Source of the DNA: Pelosinus sp. UFO1
GTDB lineage: Bacteria; Bacillota; Negativicutes; DSM-13327
Assembly: GCF_000725345.1 (NCBI RefSeq)
Contig: NZ_CP008852.1
Span: 1,331,693 to 1,395,692 of the forward strand
Length of the DNA: 64,000 nucleotides
Reading direction: 5' to 3'
Shown: positions 17,240 through 26,040 of the stretch, piece after piece
Layout of the letters: each line of letters opens with the position of its first letter
Numbering within the stretch: position 1 is the stretch's first letter
The notes under the pieces: generated by a model
What the model was told of the DNA's origin: nothing
Seen by the model: the letters and a program-made list of their open reading frames with translations, nothing else
Database searches by the model: none
Made by a program: the position numbers and the translations under genes

Positions 17240-18550
17240 TTATAAGTGAATTAAGCCTGTGACGACTGCATATCCAAACCAAAGCAGAGATATAGCGATT
17301 GCAGGAAGTAAACAGAACTTTTGGAAGTCGCCGAACTCAACTTTATTTAGACCTACTAAAAGGTAAGTGGAAGGAACAAGTGGACTTAAGAGATGGCAGC
17401 CTTGACCGATGAGAGCTGCACGGCCCATTTCAGCGGCACTGATGCCATAAACTGAAGCAGCTTTAGTCAAGACAGGCAGAACTCCAAAGTAAAACGCATC
17501 ATTAGTTAAGAAGAAGGTACCAGGTAAGCTGATAAGCGCTGTAATGGAACCAAAATGGGGTCCCATAGAAGGCGGAATAGCGGCTATAATCGTTTGGGAC
17601 ATGGCATCTACCATTTTTGTTCCGGACATAATTCCCATGAAAATACCTGCGGCAAATACCATGGAAACTACTGGGATCGCATTCGCACCGTTGGCAATAA
17701 TGCGTTCATTTTGTTCTTTCAAGCTGTGATAGTTGACTAATAAAGCTAAGCCTGTACCAATCATAAATAGGATACCCAAAGGTAGAACTTCTTTAACCAG
17801 GCAAACCATAAGAAGTACAGTCATACCAAGATTTATCCAGAACATTTTTGGACGTTTTAGTTTTTCAGCTTCAGGATCAACGGCAACCGAAGCTGAAACC
17901 TCAGCATGAGCATCATTTAACACCAATGTACCAAGTCTAGAACGTTCTTTTAGGCCCCATCTGTAGGCCACAAATAGTACCCAAAGAGAACCTATGGCCA
18001 TGGCTGGAATAAGAGGAACGAAAACATCGCCAGCCTCAAGCTTCAAGGAAGCTAATACACGACCAGTAGGCCCCCCCCATGGGATAATGTTCATTACACT
18101 GTTCATCATAAGTACAATCGAAGGTAAAATCAAAGGATTAAGTCCTAAGCGTCTGTGTACTGCTAGCATAGCAGAACAGGTTACCATGTAGGTCGTAGAA
18201 CCGTCACCGTCTAGGGAAACAATCATCGCCAGCAGTGCTGTACCTATGGAAACTTTAACAGGATCACCTTTCACGGTTTTAAGAATTTTGTCAATTAGAG
18301 GATCAAATAAACCTGCGTCAATCATGACACCAAAATATAGAATTGCAAAACAGATCATAATACCGGTTGGTGCAACTTGTTTAACTCCATCCCACATCAT
18401 TTTTCCGAGCTTGGGGTCGAAGCCCGATACAGCCACTGCGAAGATTACAGGAATAATCATCAGGGCAGTCATGGCAGACATTCGTTTTGACATAATTAGA
18501 TACATGAAAACAGTAATCATTAAAAACCCAGCAATTGCCAATGTAGACAT
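17240..18550 (-). CDS. Citrate transporter, CitMHS family
   Basis: The 436-residue carrier has about 12 hydrophobic segments and the CitMHS opening ITVFMYLIMSKRMSAMTALMIIPVIFA. Typical loops are SLDGDGSTTYMVTCSAML (about 110-127), MNIIPWGGPTGR (about 152-163) and SLPGTFFLTNDAFYFGVLPVL near residue 345. Family members such as Bacillus CitM and CitH import citrate complexed with Mg2+ or Ca2+ with protons. GAGGAGG precedes the ATG. Position beside citDEF and a LysR gene makes citrate, or a related tricarboxylate or metal-citrate, the expected substrate. Its own promoter region carries a LysR-like palindrome. Confidence 0.92.
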   Translation of the reverse strand: MSTLAIAGFLMITVFMYLIMSKRMSAMTALMIIPVIFAVAVSGFDPKLGKMMWDGVKQVAPTGIMICFAILYFGVMIDAGLFDPLIDKILKTVKGDPVKVSIGTALLAMIVSLDGDGSTTYMVTCSAMLAVHRRLGLNPLILPSIVLMMNSVMNIIPWGGPTGRVLASLKLEAGDVFVPLIPAMAIGSLWVLFVAYRWGLKERSRLGTLVLNDAHAEVSASVAVDPEAEKLKRPKMFWINLGMTVLLMVCLVKEVLPLGILFMIGTGLALLVNYHSLKEQNERIIANGANAIPVVSMVFAAGIFMGIMSGTKMVDAMSQTIIAAIPPSMGPHFGSITALISLPGTFFLTNDAFYFGVLPVLTKAASVYGISAAEMGRAALIGQGCHLLSPLVPSTYLLVGLNKVEFGDFQKFCLLPAIAISLLWFGYAVVTGLIHL

Positions 18551-18743
18551 TAGTAGTCCTCCTCAAAAAAAGATTTTCTGAATAAAAAAGAAATTAGTTT
18601 GTAATAACAGACTGCAAACAGATTAATCAGCATATGTGGATGAGCCTGTCCATTACTAAACAGCAGTTTAAGTTTGTAATCTTCTGATAATTAAACTGCC
18701 GTTCATGCATGGTTCACATGAACTTAGTATAAGATGTTTTCTT

Positions 18744-18783
18744 GCAAATTGTAAAATTCAAACTATTGATAGCTGGCTATCAA
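18744..18783 (-). promoter_or_regulatory. LysR-type operator and promoter for the citrate carrier
   Basis: TTGATAGC (18766-18773) and GCTATCAA (18776-18783) form a palindrome with a 2-bp centre. On the minus strand it sits about 10 bp upstream of TTTACA (18750-18755), which with an 18-bp spacer leads to TATACT. This is the usual place for LysR activation. The regulator is presumably the product of the gene immediately upstream (18807-19676). Confidence 0.5.
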
Positions 18784-18806
18784 ATATAGTTATTGTTGTA
18801 GGAGAG

Positions 18807-19676
18807 TTATATAAACTGGACCATGGTCTTTTGCACAAAATCAATAAATTTTTTCAGAACCGTCATTTCTAAGGCTTCTTCATTGTGAATCATCCAGGAA
18901 GCACGTAAAATCGGTTTTTTTTCTTGGTCTGTCAGCATAATCTTGTGCAATGTGTCCACATCTTGTAATATCCTGCCTGGCATAATAGCATAGCCGAGGC
19001 CATGTTTGATCATTTCTTTACAAGTGGCAAGTTTATCTACTTCCATACTGATTGTAGGGGGTTGTGAAAAATTTTCCCGCCACCACTTATCAATTTTTGC
19101 TTTAATGAGACCGTCAGATTGATAATTGATGCGGGGCAGAGTAGGAAGATCCTTAAGAGTCACTTCATCTCTGGAAGCAACATAAATAGGTTCTTCAAAT
19201 AATAGGTGTTTATGGCTGGACCAGCCATAATCCGAGCTAACAAAGCCGATATGCACCTCTTGATTGTAGACTAAGTTGAAGATATCTTTGCTCCAAGTAG
19301 TTAATACCTTGAATTCTACCTGCGGATTTTGCTGCTTGAACAGCTTTAAAAGGGGTGGCAGCGTCCACATGGTAAAGTAGCTGGAAGCACCTAACCGCAA
19401 AGTTCCGGTAACTGTTCCGTCTAGGTTGAGTACTTGTTCTTGAATCTTACGTAGCTTTAATAAAACTTCCGCAGATGATCTAGCTAAAAACTCTCCTTGT
19501 GGCGTAAATCTAACCCCTTTACTTGTTCGGTGCACAATGGTAATACCGAATTCTTTTTCAATTTGCCGCAAGCGGGCTGTTAGAGCGGGTTGCGAAATAA
19601 ATAGCGCTTGTGCAGTTTTAGTGATATTTTTCTTTTCATGTAGAACCTGTAAAATCATCCAATCCCGATCTTCCAT
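18807..19676 (-). CDS. LysR-family regulator of the citrate genes
   Basis: The 289-residue protein has an N-terminal helix-turn-helix (WMILQVLHEKKNITKTAQALFISQPALTARLRQIEKEFG) and a C-terminal type-2 periplasmic-binding-like effector domain (about 90-285, GTLRLGASSYFTMWTLPPLL onward). A frame-extending TTG lies at 19700, but AGGAGGG sits just before ATG 19676, which is therefore the start. It is divergent from citDEF and in tandem with the citrate carrier, the standard position for a LysR activator of both. The effector is probably citrate, an inference. Confidence 0.9.
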   Translation of the reverse strand: MEDRDWMILQVLHEKKNITKTAQALFISQPALTARLRQIEKEFGITIVHRTSKGVRFTPQGEFLARSSAEVLLKLRKIQEQVLNLDGTVTGTLRLGASSYFTMWTLPPLLKLFKQQNPQVEFKVLTTWSKDIFNLVYNQEVHIGFVSSDYGWSSHKHLLFEEPIYVASRDEVTLKDLPTLPRINYQSDGLIKAKIDKWWRENFSQPPTISMEVDKLATCKEMIKHGLGYAIMPGRILQDVDTLHKIMLTDQEKKPILRASWMIHNEEALEMTVLKKFIDFVQKTMVQFI

Positions 19677-19918
19677 GACGTACCCTCCTGAAGATGTCAA
19701 TAATCTGCTACATTAGGGATACTTACCCCAATATCTTTATTCTAAGCAGCATGATATAAATTTTTCTTATGACTTAGTATAGCATAAATGTATTTTAATT
19801 TTGTCTGAATATTAGATATAATGCAAATAAAATGAAGTTTTTATAATAATGGCGATGTAAGAGACAATCATTGCAGGGTGATGATTGGCGACAAGACCGA
19901 ATTATTGGAGGGAATGTT

Positions 19919-20209
19919 ATGAGCAAAATACAAAAAACAGCCCAAGCGGGAACTGTCGAGTCTTCGGATATTATGATTGTGTTAGCACCAGTTCAGACGG
20001 GCAGTGGTTTAACAATCGAAGTGGTTACGCCCGCTATGAAACAATATGGGGCGCAGATAAAAGAAATTATTGTGAAAACCTTAGTAGCCCAGGGCATCGA
20101 GGACGCACACGTTCATGCTATTGATAAGGGTGCGCTGGACTATACTATCGAGGCTCGGGTAATGACAGCCATCTCACGGGCTTTGGAAGCAGGGGAGGAG
20201 AAATCATGA
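19919..20209 (+). CDS. citD: Citrate lyase acyl carrier protein, gamma subunit
   Basis: The 96-residue carrier begins MSKIQKTAQAGTVESSDIMI. The serine in the GTVESSD motif (Ser15 or Ser16; Ser14 in Klebsiella) is where the phosphoribosyl-dephospho-CoA arm is attached. The C-terminal part, KTLVAQGIEDAHVHAIDKGALDYTIEARVMTAISRA, is typical. ATG 19919 follows GGAGGG, so upstream in-frame codons are not used. It overlaps citE by four bases (ATGA). It carries the acyl group between the alpha and beta subunits. The genes for arm synthesis and acetylation (citC, citX, citG) are not in the window. Confidence 0.95.
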   Translation: MSKIQKTAQAGTVESSDIMIVLAPVQTGSGLTIEVVTPAMKQYGAQIKEIIVKTLVAQGIEDAHVHAIDKGALDYTIEARVMTAISRALEAGEEKS

Positions 20210-21081
20210 AACAAGAAAGACTACGCCGTGCTATGATGTTTATGCCAGGTAACAATCCAGCAATGCTGCAGAATGCGGGAATATACGGTGCAGATACTGT
20301 AATTTTTGACCTTGAAGATGCCGTGGCTATCAGTGAAAAAGATGCTGCACGTCAACTGGTTCATAACGCCATTAAGCGTTTTACATTCCCATGTGAAGTG
20401 GCTATCCGTATCAATCATATTCAGACACCTTATGGAATGGACGACCTGAGGGTGGTGTTGGCAGCCAAGCCCGACTTAATTCGTCTTCCAAAAGCAGAAT
20501 CAGCGGAGGATATCATCATTGTAGATGAGATGATAACCAAAGCCGAAGAACAGTATGGTTTTGCGCCAGGGAGCATTCAAATGATGGCGGCCATTGAGAC
20601 CGCTAAGGGACTTATGAAGGCTTATGATATTGCCACTGCCAGTCCGCGTATGGTGGCATTGGCTATTGGAGGAGAAGATTTCATTGCGGATTTAAAAACA
20701 ACCCGCAGTCGGGAAGGACAGGAGTTATTTGTTGCTAGATCCCAACTTCTGCTTGCTGCCAGGGCGGCTGGTATTGCAGCCATTGACTCGGTATTTAGCA
20801 ATGCCAATGATGAGGAAGGTTTTATTGCAGAGACTAACATGATTAAAAAATTAGGGTTTGATGGCAAATCTGTAATCAATCCACGTCAGGTTCGTATAGT
20901 TCATGAAATTTTTACCCCTACAGAAAAAGAAGTGCTGCATGCTGAAAGGGTTTTGGCCGCTTATCAGGAAGCTGTTGAACGTAAAGCTGGAGTAGTGGCT
21001 TTAGATGGAAAAATGATTGATACGCCGATTGTTAATAGAGCCGAGCGAGTGTTGGCTTATGCAGCGGCTATCAGAAGATAA
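20206..21081 (+). CDS. citE: Citrate lyase beta subunit (citryl-ACP lyase)
   Basis: The 291-residue TIM-barrel enzyme cleaves citryl-ACP to oxaloacetate and acetyl-ACP. It shows the family's RRAMMFMPGNNPAMLQNA start, VIFDLEDAVAISEKDAAR (about 33-50), the Mg2+ ligand Glu in MMAAIETAKGL and Asp in IGGEDFIADL, and the closing SVINPRQVRIVHEIFTPT. CitE-like stand-alone proteins exist, but the citD-citE-citF order makes this the true lyase subunit. Translationally coupled to citD through a 4-bp overlap. Confidence 0.96.
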   Translation: MKQERLRRAMMFMPGNNPAMLQNAGIYGADTVIFDLEDAVAISEKDAARQLVHNAIKRFTFPCEVAIRINHIQTPYGMDDLRVVLAAKPDLIRLPKAESAEDIIIVDEMITKAEEQYGFAPGSIQMMAAIETAKGLMKAYDIATASPRMVALAIGGEDFIADLKTTRSREGQELFVARSQLLLAARAAGIAAIDSVFSNANDEEGFIAETNMIKKLGFDGKSVINPRQVRIVHEIFTPTEKEVLHAERVLAAYQEAVERKAGVVALDGKMIDTPIVNRAERVLAYAAAIRR

Positions 21082-21097
21082 GGAGAGGGGATTGGTG

Positions 21098-22636
21098 ATG
21101 ATAAATTCAGTTGGAAGAGTAATTCCTGAAACGATTAAAGGTCTAAATAACATTCGTCCCTATGCCGGACCATTTGCGTTCACACCAGAAGGCCGGATGG
21201 CTGGAGCTAAAATACGGATAAGTAAACCGGGGGCTGATAAAGTTCTCTCGTCCATTGAACAGGCTATCGAAGCGTCTGGTTTAAAAGACGGGATGACAAT
21301 ATCCTTTCACCATCATTTCCGTAATGGAGATTATATACTTAATCAAGTAATTGAGGCCATTGCCCGCAAAAATATTAAAGGCTTAACATTGGCACCAAGT
21401 TCTCTCAATGGTGTGAATGATGCAATCATACCCTATATTGAGCAGGGGGTTATTATTGCAATTGAAACCAGTGGAGGCCGAGGCAAACTGGGAGAACTTA
21501 TGACCTCAGGGAAGCTTTCTAAGCCTACCATTATACGTTCTCACGGGGGACGGGCCAGAGCCATTGAAAACGGTGAACTGCATATTGATGTGGCTTTTAT
21601 CGGTGCACCTTGCTGTGATCGCGCTGGTAATATGAATGGTATTCATGGTAAATCAGCCTGTGGTTCCTTGGGTTATGCCATGGTGGATGCAGCGTATGCA
21701 GATAAAGTTGTGGCAATTACTGACAATTTGATGGATCATCCGGTGCATCCGATTAGCATTCCCCAAACTCAGGTAGATTTCATCGTAGTTATGGACAGCA
21801 TCGGCGATCCGGCAGGAATTGCCTCCGGAGCTCTTAGAATCAGCCGTAATCCCCGGGAACTTTTAATTGCTGAATATGCTGCTGGTGTTATTGAGCACTC
21901 CGGTTACTTTAAAAATGGATACTCCCTGCAGCTGGGAAGCGGCGGAGCTTCGCTAGCAGCTGCAAAATTTATCAAAGAAAAAATGATCGCGCAAAAAATT
22001 ACCGCAAGCTTCGGCATTGGTGGCGTTACTGCCCCCTTTGTCGAGATGTTAGAAGAAGGCTTAATAGAAAATATTTTTGATGTACAGGATTTCGATATCC
22101 CCTCTATACAGTCTATAAGAAACAATCCAAAACATCGGGAAATGTCAGCTTCATTCTATGCTAACCCCCATAATGGCGGTCCTATTGTTAATGACCTGGA
22201 TATAGTTATCTTAAGTGCTACAGAAGTAGATGTTGACTTTAATGTCAACGTAATTACTGACTCTAATGGCGTAATCATGGGAGCCTCTGGCGGTCACTCG
22301 GATACTGCGGCTGGAGCCAAGCTGGCTATTGTTGTAGCGCCGCTTCTTCGGGGCAGACTTCCAATGGTTATCGACAGTGTCAATACCATTGTAACGCCTG
22401 GTGAGACTGTTGATGTTGTAGTAACAGAACGCGGTATCGCCATAAATCCAAGACGACTTGATTTAATTGAAAATCTAAAAGGAACAGGATTGCCGATAAT
22501 GAGCATCCAAGAACTTCAAAAGATTGCCTATGATCTGGCAGGAAAACCAGAACCAATTAAGGTTAGCGATGAAGTAGTCGCTGTTATTGAGTATCGTGAC
22601 GGCTCAATCATTGATGTTGTACGCAAGCCCGTTTGA
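21098..22636 (+). CDS. citF: Citrate lyase alpha subunit (citrate:acetyl-ACP transferase)
   Basis: The 512-residue CoA-transferase-fold protein exchanges acetate for citrate on the ACP arm. Typical blocks are VIPETIKGLNNIRPYAGPF at the start, GGRGKLGELMTSGKL and ..IRSHGGRARAIENGELHIDVAFIGAPCCDRAGNMNG in the first domain. Later come SLQLGSGGASLAAAKFI and MGASGGHSDTAAGAKL. ATG 21098, behind AGGAGAGGGG and 16 bp after citE, is chosen over longer in-frame starts that run into citE. Last gene of the operon. Confidence 0.95.
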   Translation: MINSVGRVIPETIKGLNNIRPYAGPFAFTPEGRMAGAKIRISKPGADKVLSSIEQAIEASGLKDGMTISFHHHFRNGDYILNQVIEAIARKNIKGLTLAPSSLNGVNDAIIPYIEQGVIIAIETSGGRGKLGELMTSGKLSKPTIIRSHGGRARAIENGELHIDVAFIGAPCCDRAGNMNGIHGKSACGSLGYAMVDAAYADKVVAITDNLMDHPVHPISIPQTQVDFIVVMDSIGDPAGIASGALRISRNPRELLIAEYAAGVIEHSGYFKNGYSLQLGSGGASLAAAKFIKEKMIAQKITASFGIGGVTAPFVEMLEEGLIENIFDVQDFDIPSIQSIRNNPKHREMSASFYANPHNGGPIVNDLDIVILSATEVDVDFNVNVITDSNGVIMGASGGHSDTAAGAKLAIVVAPLLRGRLPMVIDSVNTIVTPGETVDVVVTERGIAINPRRLDLIENLKGTGLPIMSIQELQKIAYDLAGKPEPIKVSDEVVAVIEYRDGSIIDVVRKPV

Positions 22637-22680
22637 GAAAGAATTAAGTCAAGAAAATTCTCTTTGACTAATCCTGAAGA

Positions 22681-22721
22681 AGCAGCCTTCCCTATATGTT
22701 GAGGGGAAGGCTGCTTTTTTA
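22681..22721 (+). terminator. Terminator of citDEF
   Basis: AGCAGCCTTCCC (22681-22692) pairs with GGGAAGGCTGCT (22704-22715), followed by six T. Confidence 0.93.
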
Positions 22722-22904
22722 TGCACAAATGCAAGGTTGCAGGAAGTCCATGATGTAGATATACATGAATATAGGAATCTCTCGTCCTTTACTGAATGGG
22801 AGACTACCTATTTTTTTGATAAATAAGAACGCTTTTTCTCAAGATACAATTAAAAATGGGTGTATATCGATTATATGATTCTTGAGGTTGAAAAAAATAT
22901 ATTC

Positions 22905-22957
22905 TTGATAAAATGCAATTAGTTATATATAATAATTACTATAAGTAACTAATTGCA
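22905..22957 (+). promoter_or_regulatory. Promoter and MarR operator of the marR-MFS operon
   Basis: TTGATA (22905-22910), 17-bp spacer, TATAAT (22928-22933). A perfect 12-bp inverted repeat, TGCAATTAGTTA (22914-22925) and TAACTAATTGCA (22946-22957), brackets the -10 box. This is where a MarR dimer pair would block polymerase. Confidence 0.75.
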
Positions 22958-22979
22958 GTATTAGGAAAAGAGGGATAGC

Positions 22980-23429
22980 ATGACGAAGGATGATATGGTC
23001 ATTCCAATATTAGAAGCTTTGTGGCTTGCGAAAAAAGCAATAGAATGTATGCCAGAATTACCTAAGGATATGAAACCTAGTCATATTCGTGTACTTAATG
23101 TGATTTACAAAAAGTACAATCAAAATGGGAGCGTTCGGGTTACGGATGTGAGTACAGCTATGCAGATTACTAAGCCTAGTATTACAAAGCTGATAAACGA
23201 ACTGGTTGATATAGGAACTGTAAAAAAAACAATAGCTGATGATGATAAAAGAATTGTACTAGTAGAACTTTCCCCTTTTGGTAAAGAATGTGTACAAAAG
23301 TATGTTCTAGATTATCATGCCAAATTGGCGGAATATTTTTCTGAAATTGATCAAGAAAAATACCTCTCCATGATAGAGACGGTAGAGTTTATTTATCAGT
23401 CTATGAAAGAGGTATCGGAGAAAAAATGA
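22980..23429 (+). CDS. MarR-family transcriptional repressor
   Basis: The 149-residue winged-helix protein shows HIRVLNVIYKKYNQNGSVRVTDVSTAMQITKPSITKLINELVDIGTVKKTIADDDKRIVLVELSPFG, the complete MarR helix-turn-helix and wing with the conserved D-x-R in DDDKR. The C-terminal helix would form the dimer. It overlaps the following MFS exporter by four bases (ATGA), a common arrangement in which a drug or metabolite relieves repression of its own pump. The promoter carries a 12-bp perfect inverted repeat, the probable autorepression site. Confidence 0.92.
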   Translation: MTKDDMVIPILEALWLAKKAIECMPELPKDMKPSHIRVLNVIYKKYNQNGSVRVTDVSTAMQITKPSITKLINELVDIGTVKKTIADDDKRIVLVELSPFGKECVQKYVLDYHAKLAEYFSEIDQEKYLSMIETVEFIYQSMKEVSEKK

Positions 23430-24871
23430 TAGATTCTAAGATTAGAGGTATAGAAATGACAACAGAATCTAACATGTCTGAACGAAATACCATTATTGCC
23501 GTTGTATCCATTGCGATTGTTACCTTTATTGGTATTCTCTCGGAAACAGCGTTAAATATTGCCTACGCTTTATTAATAAATGAATTTGGCATATCAGCAG
23601 TTGTAATTCAATGGCTAACCACAGGGTATCTGTTAACGTTATCCATTTTATTGCCACTTTCTCCACTATTTGTAAAGCGTATTCGGACAAAAGTATTATT
23701 TCAGGCAGCAGTCACCATTTTTACTATCGGAACACTTCTTTGCGCTCTCACATTGAATTTTGAAATGCTGTTCTACGGAAGAATTGTTCAGGCAATAGGA
23801 ACCAGTATTTCGTTTCCATTAATGATGAACATCATTTTAGAAAAAATTCCAGTTACTAGGCGAGGCAAATTTATGGGAATCATTGGACTTGTCACTAGTT
23901 TTGCACCTGCGTTGGGTCCTACTTTTGGTGGGTTCGTTATTGAATGGATAAACTGGCACTGGATTTTTATCAGTATGCTGCCAATACTTGTGGTCTCTTT
24001 TATGCTGGGCAGCAAATATATTCCTGACATTCACTCGAAGGAAAAAATATCGGTTGATTATCTATCAGTTCTTTTGTCCACCATTGCTTTTGTGGGTATT
24101 GTCTATGGAGTGAGTATATCAGCTGACTTAGGCTGGAACAGTCCTGCCGTATTTGGCTATATTATGATTGGAGGGCTTAGTCTGGCTACCTTTGCGTATA
24201 GACAACTACATTTGGCTAAGCCGTTGATTCAGGTGCGTGTGTTTTCCAATTCAATGTTTACCATAGGTGCATTTATTGTCATGATCAGTATGATGAGTGT
24301 CTTAGCGGCAGGCTTTGTGTTGCCACTGTATATACAAAAAACATTAGGATATTCCAGCATCGCTGCAGCCTTGGCAATGTTGCCCGGTGCGGTAGTCAAT
24401 GGAATCATGTCTCCGCTTACCGGCGAGTTTTACGATAAACATGGTCCTAGGCTTTTACTTTCTACAGGTTTTTTGCTGCTTAGTCTTACCCTGTTTATTT
24501 TTTCATTTGTATCTATTACCTTCATCGAATTAACCATTACCTATACTGTCTTCATGTTTGGCGCTTCTATGCTGGCAATGCCAGCGCAAACTAATAGTCT
24601 CAATCAGCTGCCTAGGCAATACTATGCAGATGGAGCTGCCATTATGGGCACATTGCAGCAAGTGGCCGGTGCTGTGGGGACCGCGCTTGCCTCAAGCATT
24701 TTAACGATGAACAGTGTAAAGTATAGCCAATCATTTTCCAACATGACGACAGATGGTATCGCTCAGTCGATTGCCTTTGGAACCCAGCAGAATTTCATGG
24801 TTTTTCTGATTTTATCTGTTATCGGTTTGATATTGGCATTGTTTGTGCGAAGAAATATGCTTTGTACTTAA
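23426..24871 (+). CDS. MFS drug efflux transporter, DHA2 (14-TM, EmrB/QacA type)
   Basis: The 481-residue carrier has about 14 hydrophobic segments. It shows DHA2 motifs: the first helix with LSETALNIAYALLINEFG, then VIQWLTTGYLLTLSILLPLSPLF, and motif A-like LFVKRIRTKVLFQ. Motif C is seen as GLVTSFAPALGPTFGGFVIEW. It is translationally coupled to the MarR repressor. An internal ATG at 23456 is an alternative start that would remove ten residues. The exported compound is unknown. Efflux rather than uptake is inferred from family and from the repressor pairing. Confidence 0.9.
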   Translation: MIDSKIRGIEMTTESNMSERNTIIAVVSIAIVTFIGILSETALNIAYALLINEFGISAVVIQWLTTGYLLTLSILLPLSPLFVKRIRTKVLFQAAVTIFTIGTLLCALTLNFEMLFYGRIVQAIGTSISFPLMMNIILEKIPVTRRGKFMGIIGLVTSFAPALGPTFGGFVIEWINWHWIFISMLPILVVSFMLGSKYIPDIHSKEKISVDYLSVLLSTIAFVGIVYGVSISADLGWNSPAVFGYIMIGGLSLATFAYRQLHLAKPLIQVRVFSNSMFTIGAFIVMISMMSVLAAGFVLPLYIQKTLGYSSIAAALAMLPGAVVNGIMSPLTGEFYDKHGPRLLLSTGFLLLSLTLFIFSFVSITFIELTITYTVFMFGASMLAMPAQTNSLNQLPRQYYADGAAIMGTLQQVAGAVGTALASSILTMNSVKYSQSFSNMTTDGIAQSIAFGTQQNFMVFLILSVIGLILALFVRRNMLCT

Positions 24872-24975
24872 TAACAAGAATGTCATTGCTATTGCTGATC
24901 CATCTCTATTACCAACACGTAGAGTATGAGGGTACGGATAATGACGGAGCTATTGATGTTATTAAAAGAATAGTA

Positions 24976-25060
24976 TGAGGGGCTGTCTCAAACTAATATG
25001 CTCCCCTAAAGGTAGATCGATTAAATAATAAAATACTACCCTTAAGGGGAGCATTTTCAT
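24976..25060 (+). terminator. Long terminator hairpin after the MFS gene, beside an IS-end-like sequence
   Basis: ATGCTCCCCT-AA-AGGTAG (24998-25015) pairs with CTACC-CTTAAGGGGAGCAT (25036-25054), followed by TTTTC. Just before it, GGGGCTGTCTCAAA (24979-24992) resembles the terminal sequence of IS1182-type elements, but no transposase or second end is seen. The rest of the 359-bp gap has no gene. Confidence 0.6.
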
Positions 25061-25230
25061 CTCAAAAATAAACCAATACAGCGGCTTGGAAAAACTAACA
25101 ATCTCACTTGAAGGATAAATATAGGATTTGTTTAACTAGTTATAGAAATATCCCAAAATCAATGAAAAATTCTTAATAATAATTGAGTATAATCGCTATC
25201 TAAAGAATATTGAAATGGGAGGGTAAACAA

Positions 25231-25827
25231 ATGGAAAAATCTTATTGTGTAGGTATACTTTTGTTTGACGAGGTTGAAGTATTAGATTTTGCAGGGCCAT
25301 TTGAGGTTTTTTCTATCGCTTCTGCTCCAGAGCAATTGAACAAACCGTTTTTAGTACAAACGGTATCGCAGTATGGTAAGATGATAAAGGCTAGAAATGG
25401 ACTGATGGTGCAACCAAATTTTAGCTTTGAAAATGCTCCTGATTTCGATATTCTTATTGTTCCAGGTGGATATGGAGCTGAAGAAATAGAAATAAATAAT
25501 GGAACGGTAATACAGTGGATTAAGAATCAAAAAAACAAAGTGGAATTAATTGCTTCTGTATGTACAGGTGCCTTTTTGTTAGCGAAGGCAGGATTGCTTA
25601 ATGACAAACGAGCCACTACCCATTGGATGGATATTGACCGCCTTGAAAGGGAATTTCCCAATGTGAACATGGAGAGGAATTGCAAATTTATTGATGAAGG
25701 TTCAATTATTACTTCTGGCGGAATCTCTGCTGGAATACATATGTCATTTCACATCCTTAAGCGGCTATTGGGTGAAGATGTTGTGAAAACAACTGCAAGA
25801 CGTATGGAGTATGATATTACTATTTAG
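25231..25827 (+). CDS. DJ-1/PfpI-family protein (isonitrile hydratase / GATase1-like)
   Basis: The 198-residue single-domain protein has VGILLFDEVEVLDFAGPFEVF, DILIVPGGYGAEE and the nucleophile elbow SVCTGAFLLAKAGLLNDKRATTHW with Cys111. The THW after the elbow and the absence of a C-terminal AraC domain place it with stand-alone isonitrile-hydratase or DJ-1-like members. ATG 25231 with GGGAGGG is preferred to the in-frame TTG at 25210. Chemistry of many members is uncertain (glyoxalase, deglycase or hydratase claims), so no substrate is given. Confidence 0.88.
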   Translation: MEKSYCVGILLFDEVEVLDFAGPFEVFSIASAPEQLNKPFLVQTVSQYGKMIKARNGLMVQPNFSFENAPDFDILIVPGGYGAEEIEINNGTVIQWIKNQKNKVELIASVCTGAFLLAKAGLLNDKRATTHWMDIDRLEREFPNVNMERNCKFIDEGSIITSGGISAGIHMSFHILKRLLGEDVVKTTARRMEYDITI

Positions 25828-25869
25828 ATTTGTATCTTGGAAAAAGGATGAAGCAAGTTTAGCTACAGA

Positions 25870-25920
25870 AGTATTAGCGTAATGCTAATACTTTTTTTAT
25901 ACATACTAAGGAACGTGCCA
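25870..25920 (+). repeat. Terminator-containing repeat, copy 1
   Basis: AGTATTAGC-GTAAT-GCTAATACT followed by seven T is a perfect terminator for the DJ-1 gene. It and the following roughly 25 bases up to GAACGTGCCAT are nearly repeated at 39618-39670 (TTAAGAACATGCCAT), so this is more than a chance terminator. Confidence 0.7.
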
Positions 25921-25968
25921 TATTTGGTAAATAACACTAAATAAATGTAAATTCTTTTATTCATTATC

Positions 25969-26028
25969 TTGACAGGGGTTTTGTCTAAGATATATGATTG
26001 TCATAACAATAAATGTCATGACAATCAT
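25969..26028 (+). promoter_or_regulatory. Promoter and operator of marR (26041)
   Basis: TTGACA (25969-25974), 18-bp spacer, TATGAT (25993-25998). Overlapping and following it, ATGATTGTCA (25994-26003) and TGACAATCAT (26019-26028) form an inverted repeat. It contains two TTGTC-N2-RACAA-like cores (TTGTCATAACAA, ATGTCATGACAA). The same core recurs at 26478, 31731 and 32219. Confidence 0.65.
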
Positions 26029-26040
26029 ATGGAGGAAAAT

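Noticed and set aside
24976-25060. Insertion sequence
   Set aside because: Only a GGGGCTGTCTCAAA end-like string is present; no transposase, partner end or target duplication.
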